This document shows positions 19,351 through 27,543 of a DNA stretch of 64,000 nt, piece after piece. Both the position numbers and the translations under genes were made by a program. Under the pieces are notes generated by a model that made no database searches, had not been told where the DNA came from, and saw nothing but the letters and a program-made list of their open reading frames with translations. Positions within the stretch are counted from its first letter, which is position 1. Each line of letters opens with the position of its first letter. Source of the stretch: Ruegeria profundi (GTDB lineage: Bacteria > Pseudomonadota > Alphaproteobacteria > Rhodobacterales > Rhodobacteraceae); contig NZ_LQBP01000002.1 in the NCBI RefSeq assembly GCF_001507545.1, forward strand, positions 124,001 through 188,000, read 5' to 3'.

Positions 19351-19968
19351 ATGACTCAGACAGCCGCCATCCTTCGGACGGGCCGCAAATTCGATCAGGT
19401 GCTGCGCGGCGCCCGAGAGGTTTTCCTGGCGGATGGGTTCGAGGGCGCAAGCGTCGATGACATCGCGCGGGCGGCTGGCGTTTCGAAGGCAACGTTGTAC
19501 AGCTATTTCCCAGACAAGCGTTTGTTGTTCACCGAGGTCGCTCAGACCGAGTGCAAAAGACTGGCTGAAAACGTCATTTCGATGATCGACGATTCCAAAC
19601 CCGCGCGCGAGGTCCTGACAATCGCGGCGACACAGCTGGCCGCGTTCTTGGTGTCCGATTTCTCGCAGCAGGTGTTCCGGGTATGCGTCGCTGAACGGGA
19701 TCGGTTCCCGGAACTTGGCATGGCTTTTTTTGAGGCCGGGCCGCAGAACGGTCAGCGCCACATGGTAGAGTACCTTGAGAAGGCCGTCGAAAAGGGTGAG
19801 CTCGCCATCGAAGATGTGCAGATCGCGGCTGAACAGTTTTCAGAACTGTGCAAGGTCCGCATCTGGACCAAGGCAGCATTGGGCATTCAGACAAGTTTCA
19901 GCAAATCGGAAATCGACGAGATCGCGTTACAGGCCGTGGATATGTTCATGGCGCGATACGGTGTCTGA
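19351..19968 (+). CDS. TetR/AcrR family transcriptional regulator
   Basis: A 205-residue repressor-type protein. The HTH lies at about residues 35-55 (DDIARAAGVSKATLYSYFPDK), preceded by a helix AREVFLADGFEGAS typical of the family; the remainder is the helical ligand/dimer domain. AAGGAGAG sits 4-5 bases before the ATG at 19351, fixing the start. It is divergent from the AEC transporter and upstream of the glucosylglycerate phosphorylase gene on the same strand, with 134 bases between; which of them it controls cannot be told. Confidence 0.9.
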   Translation: MTQTAAILRTGRKFDQVLRGAREVFLADGFEGASVDDIARAAGVSKATLYSYFPDKRLLFTEVAQTECKRLAENVISMIDDSKPAREVLTIAATQLAAFLVSDFSQQVFRVCVAERDRFPELGMAFFEAGPQNGQRHMVEYLEKAVEKGELAIEDVQIAAEQFSELCKVRIWTKAALGIQTSFSKSEIDEIALQAVDMFMARYGV

Positions 19969-20102
19969 CAAAGAGGGCACGACCAAGATTTGAGCAGCCA
20001 CGAAAGCGTTTGCTGAAACAAGGCCCAATGGCGAAATTGATGTTTGACAGGTGGCGCGTTCTGGAAAACCATCAGCCGGATAAACCGAAGGCCCTGTGAT
20101 CC

Positions 20103-21848
20103 TTGACCCGTGCGACTGCCAGTTTTTCCCGCCGTCTGAGCGACTTGCTTGTTCAGATCTATCCTGAACACGATCAGGCTATCCTGGCGCAGCAGATCAC
20201 AGATGCTTTCTGGCCCGCAGGCACGCATCGGCGGAAACAAGGCCGCAAGCCCGGCAACAAGCTTTGGTCGGAAAAAGACAGCGTCCTTATCACCTATGGG
20301 AACTCGATCGAAGATCAGGCCCACAAACCGCTGGACCTATTGCACGATTTCCTGATCCGACATCTCAGAGGTGTCGTGAATGGTGTGCATATCCTGCCGT
20401 TTTTTCCTTTTACCTCGGATGACGGGTTTGCGGTCTCTGACTACTATAGCGTCAGTACTCAGCTGGGCGATTGGCCCGACATCACGCGGATCGCCAACGA
20501 CTTTCATCTGATGTCCGATCTCGTGCTGAACCATGTGTCCAGTCAAGGCGCGTGGTTTACCAATTACCTTCAGGGAAAATCTCCGCACGACCGGTTCTTT
20601 GTCGAAGCCACGCCCGAGGATGATCTGTCCCAGGTCGTGCGCCCCCGCACCACGCCGCTGTTGCGGCAGGTCGAAACCAATAGGGGCGAGAAATACGTTT
20701 GGTGTACCTTCAGTCACGATCAGGTCGATCTGGATTTTTCAAATCCCGAGGTATTGCTGGAGATGTTGCGGATCATCCGCCTCCACATAGACAAAGGGGT
20801 GCGGATTCTGCGGCTGGATGCGGTGGCTTTTGTCTGGAAAGAGATCGGTACCAACTGCATCCACCTACCGCAGACCCACGCTATCGTTCAGTTGTTGCGG
20901 CTGCTCTGCGACTTTACAACGGAAACACTGGTCCTGTTGACCGAAACCAATGTTCCCCGAACTGAGAACCTCAGCTATTTCGGCAACCGGAATGAGGCGC
21001 ATGCCGTTTACAACTTCCCTTTGCCGCCGCTGATCCTGCATGCGATGCAGTCGGGGACAGCACAATACCTGCGTGAATGGCAAGCTGCGATGCCTCCCGC
21101 ACAGTTGGGATGCGCCTATCTGAACTTTACGGCCAGTCATGATGGGATTGGCATGCGCCCTGCCGAAGGGGTTCTGCCGCCTGATGAAAAAACACGCATG
21201 ATCGACACTGTCCGACGTATTGGCGGGTTGGTTTCAATGCGGGCACTGCCGGACGGGCGCGAGGAACCCTATGAGTTGAACTGCGGGTATTTCGAGGCGA
21301 TGCGCGAAACGTTTGACGGAGAGGATCAGTACCATCTGGCGCGATTCATCTGCTCTCAGACGATTGTCATGTCGCTGGAGGGGATACCGGCGTTCTACAT
21401 CCATTCCCTGCTGGCGACGCCCAACGATCATGAGGGGGTCGCTCGACGCGGCATGAATCGGGCAATCAACCGACATCGCTGGCATTACCCAGAGCTGCTG
21501 GCGCGATTGGCTGATCCGGGATCAAATCAGGCCTTGGTGTTGTCGGAACTGTCGCGACGCCTCCGATTGCGCGCACAGCAACCCGCCTTTCATCCCAACG
21601 CGACGCAATTCACCTTGCGGTTGGACAATCGTGTCTTTGGCATCTGGCGGCAGAGCCTGGATCGCAGCCAGTCGATTTTTGCTTTACACAATGTCTCGTC
21701 AGAGCCAGTGAATGTCAGCCCGACCGAGTTTAACATGATTGCCGAAGAAACCTGGACCGATGCCCTGACTGAGGAAATCCTTGCAACCAACGGCCCGGAT
21801 ATCGTGCTGGCCCCGTATCAATGCCGCTGGATCACGAATGCGGGGTGA
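20103..21848 (+). CDS. GH13_18 phosphorylase, probable glucosylglycerate phosphorylase
   Basis: A 581-residue cytosolic alpha-glucan-type enzyme of the sucrose-phosphorylase group. The nucleophile Asp is in RILRLDAVAF (about 239), the acid/base Glu in LLTETNVP (about 281) and the third acid in FTASHDGIG (about 347); HILPFFPFTSDDGFAVSDY is typical. GH13_18 includes sucrose, sucrose-6'-phosphate, glucosylglycerol and glucosylglycerate phosphorylases. The adjoining GpgS- and GpgP-like genes make glucosylglycerate (glucosylglycerate + Pi to glucose-1-phosphate + glycerate) the best guess. Start is TTG at 20103 with GAAGG about 12 bases upstream. Its 3' end overlaps the convergent gpgS-like gene by 17 bases. 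Confidence 0.85.
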   Translation: MTRATASFSRRLSDLLVQIYPEHDQAILAQQITDAFWPAGTHRRKQGRKPGNKLWSEKDSVLITYGNSIEDQAHKPLDLLHDFLIRHLRGVVNGVHILPFFPFTSDDGFAVSDYYSVSTQLGDWPDITRIANDFHLMSDLVLNHVSSQGAWFTNYLQGKSPHDRFFVEATPEDDLSQVVRPRTTPLLRQVETNRGEKYVWCTFSHDQVDLDFSNPEVLLEMLRIIRLHIDKGVRILRLDAVAFVWKEIGTNCIHLPQTHAIVQLLRLLCDFTTETLVLLTETNVPRTENLSYFGNRNEAHAVYNFPLPPLILHAMQSGTAQYLREWQAAMPPAQLGCAYLNFTASHDGIGMRPAEGVLPPDEKTRMIDTVRRIGGLVSMRALPDGREEPYELNCGYFEAMRETFDGEDQYHLARFICSQTIVMSLEGIPAFYIHSLLATPNDHEGVARRGMNRAINRHRWHYPELLARLADPGSNQALVLSELSRRLRLRAQQPAFHPNATQFTLRLDNRVFGIWRQSLDRSQSIFALHNVSSEPVNVSPTEFNMIAEETWTDALTEEILATNGPDIVLAPYQCRWITNAG

Positions 21849-23061
21849 ATTCTGCAAGATCGTCGGACACCGCCGCCTTGAGTCGCAGCAGGAACTCAGG
21901 GTCCGCTGAATGGACACGGTTCCAGGTCGGGATGAACGGCGTTTCATGCGGGTTGTCCAGAAAAACCTGACCGGCGCGGATGATGTTTTCGGCAAACAGC
22001 TCGATTGATTTTTCTTCCTTGTGGCGATCCAGTTCCAACCCGTTCATCCGTGCATCGGTGTAGTAGCTTTCAAGCAAATCCAGCGCTGAGCGGTAGTAGG
22101 TTGCCTTCAGAGTGCGGAACGTATTCGGGGTAAAGACTGTCCCATCTGCGGCAAGCTTGCGGAAGATTGCCTTGCAGATGTCGGTGGACATACGGCTCAG
22201 ACCCTGATTGGCGTCTTCTGGCGAAAGGTCCTGGTGCTTATGATCGTAGTTGTCGGCGATTTCGACCTGGCAGACGGATTTTGGCGCCAGATTGCGCCAA
22301 GCCTCGGACAGAACGCCAATCTCCAACCCCCAATCTGACGGGATGCGCAGATCGGGCAGGGTAGGGGTGCGGATTGCGAACTCGCCCGACAACGGATAAC
22401 GAAAGCTGCGCAGGTAATCGAGGTAGTCCCGATCTCCGACCACCTTTTTCATTGCAATCAACAGCGGGCTGACCAAAAGGCGCGTGACACGGCCGTTCAG
22501 CTTGCCATCACCAATGCGCGGGTAGAAACCCTTGGCCATTTGGAACGGAAAGGTAGGGTTCACGACCGGATAGACCAAACGGTCCAGCATCTGTCGGTCG
22601 TAAGTCACGATATCGCAATCGTGAATCGCCATAACCGAACTGTCTGCGCAGGCCAAGAGATATCCAATGCAGGACCAGACATTCTTGCCTTTGCCGGGTT
22701 CCTGCGGGGCGAGGCCCAAATCGTTCAGGTGCGATTGCAGTGCGGTCAAGCGCGGGCTGTCATTCCAGATCACGGTGTGGTTTTGCGGCAGCTTTGCAAA
22801 AAACGCGCGTGCATGACGGTATTGCGTCTCGTCGGCCTGATCCAGCCCGACGACAATACGGTGAAGATAGCTCACCTGCGCCAACTCATCCAAGATACCC
22901 GCCAGCGCCGGGCCTTCCAGTTCGGAGTAAAGGCACGGCAGGATCAGGGTGATTTTGCGGGTCTCGGCATAAACCGAAATTTCATGGGCCAGATGTCCGG
23001 CAGGCCGGCTGCGCAGGTTGTGCAGGGTGGTTATGTTACCGTTCTGATGAAAATCCGCCAT
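21832..23061 (-). CDS. Glucosyl-3-phosphoglycerate synthase-like glycosyltransferase (GT81)
   Basis: A 409-residue GT-A fold glycosyltransferase. LILPCLYSELEGPAL opens the fold, and AIHDCDIVTYD carries the metal-binding acidic motif (about residue 148). RYPLSGEFAIRT, DWGLEIGVLSE and the His-containing YDHKHQDLS segment match the acceptor/metal-binding half of GpgS-type enzymes. GpgS joins NDP-glucose to 3-phosphoglycerate, giving glucosyl-3-phosphoglycerate. It is transcribed 18 bases after the phosphatase-like gene. A mannosyl-3-phosphoglycerate synthase is the main alternative, but those belong to another family (GT55). Confidence 0.85.
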   Translation of the reverse strand: MADFHQNGNITTLHNLRSRPAGHLAHEISVYAETRKITLILPCLYSELEGPALAGILDELAQVSYLHRIVVGLDQADETQYRHARAFFAKLPQNHTVIWNDSPRLTALQSHLNDLGLAPQEPGKGKNVWSCIGYLLACADSSVMAIHDCDIVTYDRQMLDRLVYPVVNPTFPFQMAKGFYPRIGDGKLNGRVTRLLVSPLLIAMKKVVGDRDYLDYLRSFRYPLSGEFAIRTPTLPDLRIPSDWGLEIGVLSEAWRNLAPKSVCQVEIADNYDHKHQDLSPEDANQGLSRMSTDICKAIFRKLAADGTVFTPNTFRTLKATYYRSALDLLESYYTDARMNGLELDRHKEEKSIELFAENIIRAGQVFLDNPHETPFIPTWNRVHSADPEFLLRLKAAVSDDLAEFTPHS

Positions 23062-23079
23062 GCCGAATGCCTTTTGTGA

Positions 23080-23853
23080 TCAGAGGTCCGCAGTCAGGGT
23101 CAGGATCGCCTCTGACCAGCCCTGCGGCCCGCTATGTGTTGTTCTCAGTATCTGTGTTTCTATTTCTGGTGGAAAAGGGGGAATTGACGGTCCATCAGGA
23201 TTGGCGACAACAACGCCCTGATCAGCAGTTTGGATCATTTCAGCATCGTTTGGTGCATCACCCAACGCAATAGTGCGGATAGGTTCAAGGTGCCGGATCA
23301 CCTCGTCCATCGCGTCAGCTTTGGTTCTACCAAAGGACAACGTCAGAAATCGACCACCTTGCCGAGCCGTCACTCCGTTACGTGCCGCTTCTTTCAAAAA
23401 TTCCTGCAAGCCTGCTTGAGACCCCGTCCAGAGACCGGGTTCACTGAACCTGCGTCGGCGTGCAAGTGTCGCTTGCGCCGGACTGAGGCCCGTTTCCCGC
23501 GCGACGTCGAGATCTGTCATGTCTCCGAACCCAAGAAACCCCTTGGGCAGCGTTTCAAGCACGGCGCGCAGGCGAGTATAATCGTCGTCATCTGAATCGG
23601 GTTTGCCGGGCCAAAGGATGCCTGCACCGTTTTCGACGATGGCCGGCATGTCGGTCACGCCCATCTCTTGCTGAAGGACTCGAATTTCTTCCGCCGTCTT
23701 GCTGCTGGCCAGAACAAGGCCGGCCCCCAGGTCTCTCAATCGCTCAAGGCCGGGTTTGGCCGCGTCCCAGCCATAGTCGTGATGATCCAATAGCGTCCCA
23801 TCCAAATCAGAAAACACCAATAGGGGCAGGGCATGTGCGGCAGAGTCGTTCAT
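23080..23853 (-). CDS. Glucosyl/mannosyl-3-phosphoglycerate phosphatase-like HAD protein
   Basis: A 257-residue HAD-IIB phosphatase. Motif I is VFSDLDGTLLDHHDYGWDAA, very like mannosyl-3-phosphoglycerate phosphatases; LVLASSKTAEEI is motif II, GGRFLTLSFGRTKADA holds the motif III Lys, and ALGDAPNDAEMI is motif IV. It would remove the phosphate from glucosyl-3-phosphoglycerate to give glucosylglycerate, an osmolyte. I chose ATG 23853 because it brings motif I to the usual distance; an in-frame ATG at 23916 is less likely. A 17-base palindrome lies about 75 bases upstream. Confidence 0.86.
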   Translation of the reverse strand: MNDSAAHALPLLVFSDLDGTLLDHHDYGWDAAKPGLERLRDLGAGLVLASSKTAEEIRVLQQEMGVTDMPAIVENGAGILWPGKPDSDDDDYTRLRAVLETLPKGFLGFGDMTDLDVARETGLSPAQATLARRRRFSEPGLWTGSQAGLQEFLKEAARNGVTARQGGRFLTLSFGRTKADAMDEVIRHLEPIRTIALGDAPNDAEMIQTADQGVVVANPDGPSIPPFPPEIETQILRTTHSGPQGWSEAILTLTADL

Positions 23854-23928
23854 TTGCCTGAAAGTAAAGGATCGTGGATGCACATTGTAAATGCGGGCTG
23901 ACGAATTTCCGGTCAACTCCGGCGTGAA

Positions 23929-23945
23929 CGCCTAATTATTAGGCG
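23929..23945. promoter_or_regulatory. Perfect palindrome upstream of the gpgP-gpgS-like operon
   Basis: CGCCTAATTATTAGGCG: 8-base arms around a single central T. It lies about 75 bases before the phosphatase-like start and 27 bases beyond the tag stop. No T-run follows on the minus strand, so an operator is more likely than a terminator. Confidence 0.4.
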
Positions 23946-23971
23946 CATTTGTTGCCAGGCGACATCGGGTG

Positions 23972-24577
23972 CTATGGCCGTTTGAACACGCGGCGCGCCG
24001 CCTCAACTTTAGCGCGCACAAAGCATTCCTCTGCGTGATCATTAATCAACCCCATGGCCTGCATGAACGCATAGACCGTTGTTGGCCCCAGGAATTTCCA
24101 CCCCCTGCGTTTTAACTCTCGTGCAATTGCCTCGGATTCCGGGCTGGTTGACCGGGACTGCGGCGGCGCGAGATTTTCAGGTCGCGGTTCGTAGCGCCAG
24201 AAAAAGCTGGCCAGTGATCCTTCGGCCTCAACCATTTCAACAGCACGCCCGGCGTTGTTGATCACCGCAGCGATCTTGCCCTTGTGTCTCACGATGGAGT
24301 CATCAGTTAGCAAACGATCTACGTCCGCTTGCCCATATGTTGCAATCTTCCGAAAATCGAACCTGTCAAAGGCGGCGCGAAAGCCCTCGCGCTTGTTCAG
24401 AATCGTCCGCCAGCTCAACCCCGATTGGAAGCTTTCTAGGCAAAGTTTTTCAAAGAGACGGGTATCGTCTGCAACGGGAAAACCCCATTCTTTATCATGA
24501 TAGTCGAAGAATTCGGGTGCGGCACCAGCCCACTTACATCTTGTGCGCCCATCAGGCCCAACAAAAAGCGCGTTCAT
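23972..24577 (-). CDS. tag: DNA-3-methyladenine glycosylase I
   Basis: A 201-residue base-excision repair enzyme that removes 3-methyladenine from alkylated DNA. CKWAGAAPEFFDYHDKEWG at the start carries the Cys zinc ligand and the conserved YHDxEWG motif; LSWRTILNKREGF and RRGWKFLGPTTVYAFMQA are strong family stretches, and ending DHAEECF carries further zinc ligands. The start overlaps the YciI-like gene stop (ATGA). It is the third gene of a TetR-YciI-Tag operon, hinting at a response to electrophilic or alkylating stress (inference). Confidence 0.95.
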   Translation of the reverse strand: MNALFVGPDGRTRCKWAGAAPEFFDYHDKEWGFPVADDTRLFEKLCLESFQSGLSWRTILNKREGFRAAFDRFDFRKIATYGQADVDRLLTDDSIVRHKGKIAAVINNAGRAVEMVEAEGSLASFFWRYEPRPENLAPPQSRSTSPESEAIARELKRRGWKFLGPTTVYAFMQAMGLINDHAEECFVRAKVEAARRVFKRP

Positions 24578-24870
24578 GCTGCGGCGCCTTTCAGAAACGC
24601 CAACCGCGCGTCAGTTCGGCCGGGTGCGACCTCTTGAATGTGGGGCGTCGCAATGCCTTCCGCAACAAACGGGTCAGCGGCCAACCGTTCTTCAAGTTGG
24701 GCCCGGTTATTCGCCACGGCAAGTATTGCACCCCCACCCTGAGGTTTCAGTCCGCCGACAACAAGGAAAGCCCCGTCGTCGAACCCTTTTGCAATCCACG
24801 CGTTATGAGCAGCCATGTACTCGGCCGCTTTGCTTTTCTTTTCTGTCAGGTTGAGGGTGATGATATACAT
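24574..24870 (-). CDS. YciI-like family protein
   Basis: A 98-residue ferredoxin-like protein of the YCII family. MYIITLNLTEKKSKAAEYMAAHNAW holds the usual N-terminal strand and the conserved His, and GAFLVVGGLKP plus DPFVAEGIA complete the fold. YciI relatives are small enzymes (one makes a chlorinated lactone) or domains in transcription factors; function is unassigned here. It lies 11 bases after the TetR gene and overlaps tag. Confidence 0.85.
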   Translation of the reverse strand: MYIITLNLTEKKSKAAEYMAAHNAWIAKGFDDGAFLVVGGLKPQGGGAILAVANNRAQLEERLAADPFVAEGIATPHIQEVAPGRTDARLAFLKGAAA

Positions 24871-24881
24871 GATACTTCCGT

Positions 24882-25466
24882 CTAGGTTTTGATAATTGCG
24901 CCATCGGCCACCGCATCAAGCCAGGCCAGCATTTGTTGCACTTCTTGTTCAAGGAACGGCTCGTCGGGATAGGCGTTGGCAAGGGTTGCCGCACCTTGGC
25001 TTCGCGCCAGAATATGCATGGCCAGCGCATCGGCATCGTCTTCTCTTCCCATTTCCTTGAACCTCCGAGCCAGCCAGACTCGGAATAGATCGAACAGATC
25101 GCGTGCACCGGACTCGCCGGGATGGTTCAGCTTTGACAATTCCAGAAACAACGTCCCGACGGGGCACCCGTAGGAGCGGATCTTTTGGTTGTTCATCAAC
25201 AAGATTCGGATGAAGTTGGCGACGCATTGCTTTGGGGAATGGCCGGCTTCGACCCATCCTCCCAGCATCTTCGACCTGTCGCGAATTCGACGCTCGATAA
25301 CAGCATCCAGAATCTCATCCTTGGTCTTGAAGTGGTAATAGAAGTTGCCGCGCGAGATTCCCACGACGCTTGCAATATCTGCGAAAGACGTAAAATCGAA
25401 CCCGCGTTCATAGATCAGCTTGTCCGCGGCGGTTACAATCTTTTCGCGTGTATCCGATGCTTTCAT
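24882..25466 (-). CDS. TetR family regulator, NemR-like context
   Basis: A 194-residue repressor. The N-terminal HTH reads SFADIASVVGISRGNFYYHFKTKDEI (about residues 27-52); the rest fits the TetR_C helical domain, with a Cys in SYGCPVGTLFLEL that could sense electrophiles, as Cys residues do in NemR (inference). It begins an operon with yciI-like and tag, and is divergent from the Old Yellow Enzyme gene; the region between holds repeated TAGGWC palindromes that look like its operators. Confidence 0.92.
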   Translation of the reverse strand: MKASDTREKIVTAADKLIYERGFDFTSFADIASVVGISRGNFYYHFKTKDEILDAVIERRIRDRSKMLGGWVEAGHSPKQCVANFIRILLMNNQKIRSYGCPVGTLFLELSKLNHPGESGARDLFDLFRVWLARRFKEMGREDDADALAMHILARSQGAATLANAYPDEPFLEQEVQQMLAWLDAVADGAIIKT

Positions 25467-25530
25467 GCCCGCGTCCTTCCAAGCTTGACCATATTACCAT
25501 CTGAACCGAACTTAGGTCCTGTCGTGGGTA

Positions 25531-25548
25531 TTAGGTCTACGGTCCTAA
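25531..25548. promoter_or_regulatory. Candidate TetR operator 1
   Basis: TTAGGTCTACGGTCCTAA is an imperfect 18-base palindrome of the form TAGGWCNNNNGWCCTA, about 65 bases upstream of the TetR start. A further TAGGTCC half-site (25513-25519) lies nearby. Confidence 0.5.
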
Positions 25549-25617
25549 AAAGTCAATCGGTAAAAGTATTGCAAAATATAGCTTTACAATATTAGGACGC
25601 TTGACATACTTAAAATA

Positions 25618-25633
25618 TAGGACAACTGACCTA
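25618..25633. promoter_or_regulatory. Candidate TetR operator 2
   Basis: TAGGACAACTGACCTA has the same TAGGWCNNNNGWCCTA layout as operator 1 and lies 12 bases before the flavoprotein ATG, where a bound repressor would block transcription. TTGACA (25601-25606) just upstream could be a -35 element. Confidence 0.5.
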
Positions 25634-25645
25634 AGAAAGATAACC

Positions 25646-26755
25646 ATGAAACCCAACTTGTTCTCACCCATCCAAATCGGCGATCTGAAACTTCGCAATC
25701 GAATGGTAATGGCACCGTTGTCGCGTAGCCGCGCAACCCCCGAGGGCGTCCCCACCCCCCTTATGATCGAGCACTATCGGCAGCGCGCATCAGCCGGTCT
25801 GATCATCACAGAGTCTGCACCTATATCGCACCAAGGGGTCGGATACCCATGCACACCCGGCCTGTACACGCCCGAGCAAACCGCAGGATGGTTGCGTGTC
25901 GTGAATGCCGTCCATGCGCAAGGCGGCCGAATTTTTGCGCAGCTGCAGCACTGCGGTCGAATTTCGCACAATAGCCATCAACCCAACCGCTGCGTGCCCG
26001 TCGCACCATCTGCTGTCTTGCCGGATGGCGTTGCGTTTACCGCGACGGGATATCAACCCTTTGAAACACCACGGGCTTTGGAAGCCGGGGAAATAAAGGA
26101 TGTTATCGCGCAGTATCGGCAAGCAGCCGAGAATTGCGTGGCGGCTGGCTTCGATGGAGTCGAGGTTCATGCCGGAAATGGCTATTTGATTGATCAATTC
26201 CTGCGCGATGGCACGAACAAACGCGAAGATGCCTATGGGGGAAGCACCGAAAACAGGATGCGTTTATTGAACGAAGTTCTTGATGCTGTGACTGACGTCT
26301 TACCGGTAGGTCGGGTTGGTGTGCGACTGTCTCCGGAAAACACCTTCAACAGCATGTCGGATTCTGATCCGCAACGGCATTTCGAGGAAATTGTCGACAA
26401 CCTCTCTGGAAGAGGTCTGGGGTATCTTCACGTACTGGAAACCAGCATGGATTTTGGCGGGCATGTTGCTGGCGCATCCAGGACTGTTGATTACGGCAAA
26501 CTGCGCAAGCTTTTCTCTGGCCCCTATATCGCCAACAACGGCTACACCAAAGAACGTGCGGAAAAGGCCATTCAGAGCGGTCATGCCGACCTGATCTCGT
26601 TCGGAGCCGCGTTCCTTTCAAACCCGGACTTGGTACGGCGCTTTAAGAAGGGGTTGCCGCTCAACAAAGTTGATAAGTCGACTTTCTATACGGGCGGGGC
26701 GACCGGATACACCGACTATCCACAGTTTTCTGCGGAATTCACAGACGCAGCTTAG
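25646..26755 (+). CDS. Old Yellow Enzyme-family alkene reductase (FMN)
   Basis: A 369-residue TIM-barrel flavoprotein. LRNRMVMAPLSRSRA begins the barrel; VHAGNGYLIDQFLRDGTN has the substrate-binding His and Asn at the usual spacing, and YGGSTENRMRLL binds FMN. These enzymes reduce alpha,beta-unsaturated carbonyls, nitroesters or N-ethylmaleimide using NAD(P)H. Divergent from a TetR gene, as NemA is with NemR, so induction by electrophiles is likely (inference). Start 25646 is preceded by AAGAAAGA; an earlier ATG at 25601 falls inside the operator/promoter region. Confidence 0.94.
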   Translation: MKPNLFSPIQIGDLKLRNRMVMAPLSRSRATPEGVPTPLMIEHYRQRASAGLIITESAPISHQGVGYPCTPGLYTPEQTAGWLRVVNAVHAQGGRIFAQLQHCGRISHNSHQPNRCVPVAPSAVLPDGVAFTATGYQPFETPRALEAGEIKDVIAQYRQAAENCVAAGFDGVEVHAGNGYLIDQFLRDGTNKREDAYGGSTENRMRLLNEVLDAVTDVLPVGRVGVRLSPENTFNSMSDSDPQRHFEEIVDNLSGRGLGYLHVLETSMDFGGHVAGASRTVDYGKLRKLFSGPYIANNGYTKERAEKAIQSGHADLISFGAAFLSNPDLVRRFKKGLPLNKVDKSTFYTGGATGYTDYPQFSAEFTDAA

Positions 26756-26775
26756 CCGTTCAAAACACCAAGAAT

Positions 26776-26797
26776 CTGAGCCGGGACACCGGCTCAG
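26776..26797. terminator. Hairpin between flavoprotein and Mla lipoprotein genes
   Basis: CTGAGCCGG (26776-26784) and CCGGCTCAG (26789-26797) form a perfect 9-base stem with a GACA loop between two convergent genes. There is no long T-run on the plus strand, so efficiency is uncertain; it may serve both directions. Confidence 0.55.
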
Positions 26798-26892
26798 TAT
26801 CCGACTGCAACATAAGTTCCGTCTGGTTCATGATGTGCGTTTCACGCTGCGGACGGCCAGGCCTTCTGGCAAGAGGGTGGGCGCTGGAGGCT

Positions 26893-27543
26893 TCAGCTTT
26901 GTCGAGGGTTGTTGGCGGCATGGGCGCTGATCCTGCGCACGCTCCATTCGACGGCATCCCGCATGGTTCTACCCAGAGCGTCGTCAAACGCCTTGACCAG
27001 ATCCGGGGTTTGGTCGCTGGCCGAAACCACATACTCGCGGAACGAGTTGGATGCGATGATCTTGTCGTCAAACTCGTCAATGATCTTGATATTGATGCGA
27101 ACTTCGACCCGAATGGTCTTGGTGCCTTCGGTCTCATTAACCACCAGCCCCTGGAATTCCCGAATATCAGGCGCGATGACGTAGTCGGGGCGCAAACCGA
27201 CCGTTGAACGGCCCACGGCTGCCACCTTGCCACTGTTTTCATAGCTTTCGACCAGCAACGCCTGAACGATCAGCGGTGCGCGATCCACCCAGCGGGCGCG
27301 CGGCAGATATTGCACCTGAAACGGGGTCGGCTGGATTGCGATCTGATCCGTGTTGACCGCAGCCGTCGCCGTGGGTTCCTGTACCACAATCTGCTTTTGA
27401 ACACGCGGCAACGCCGAAGAAAATGTGCTTTTGGGCGTCAGAAGATACAGGTCGTTCGGCTTGGACGCCTGCCGCAATGTTCCCAGACCTGCGCATCCCC
27501 CAAGCGACACAAGGGCAAGGACCACAAGAAAATGCCTTATCAT
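26893..27543 (-). CDS. ABC-type transport auxiliary lipoprotein (PqiC/DUF330-like)
   Basis: A 216-residue lipoprotein: the signal IRHFLVVLALVSLGGC has a lipobox ending LGGC (Cys at about 17). The mature part, with PNDLYLLTPKS, IQPTPFQVQYL and DYVIAPDIREF, matches lipoproteins that accompany MCE-type lipid transporters, anchored in the outer membrane facing the periplasm. It is the last gene of the MlaE-MlaF-MlaD operon and overlaps the MCE gene by 4 bases. It probably receives or hands on phospholipid at the outer membrane (inference from PqiC and Mla studies). Confidence 0.88.
   Translation of the reverse strand: MIRHFLVVLALVSLGGCAGLGTLRQASKPNDLYLLTPKSTFSSALPRVQKQIVVQEPTATAAVNTDQIAIQPTPFQVQYLPRARWVDRAPLIVQALLVESYENSGKVAAVGRSTVGLRPDYVIAPDIREFQGLVVNETEGTKTIRVEVRINIKIIDEFDDKIIASNSFREYVVSASDQTPDLVKAFDDALGRTMRDAVEWSVRRISAHAANNPRQS

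Noticed and set aside
19995-20025. CGAAAGCGTTTGCTG considered as a LacI-type operator before the phosphorylase gene
   Set aside because: Halves match poorly and no LacI-type regulator is nearby.
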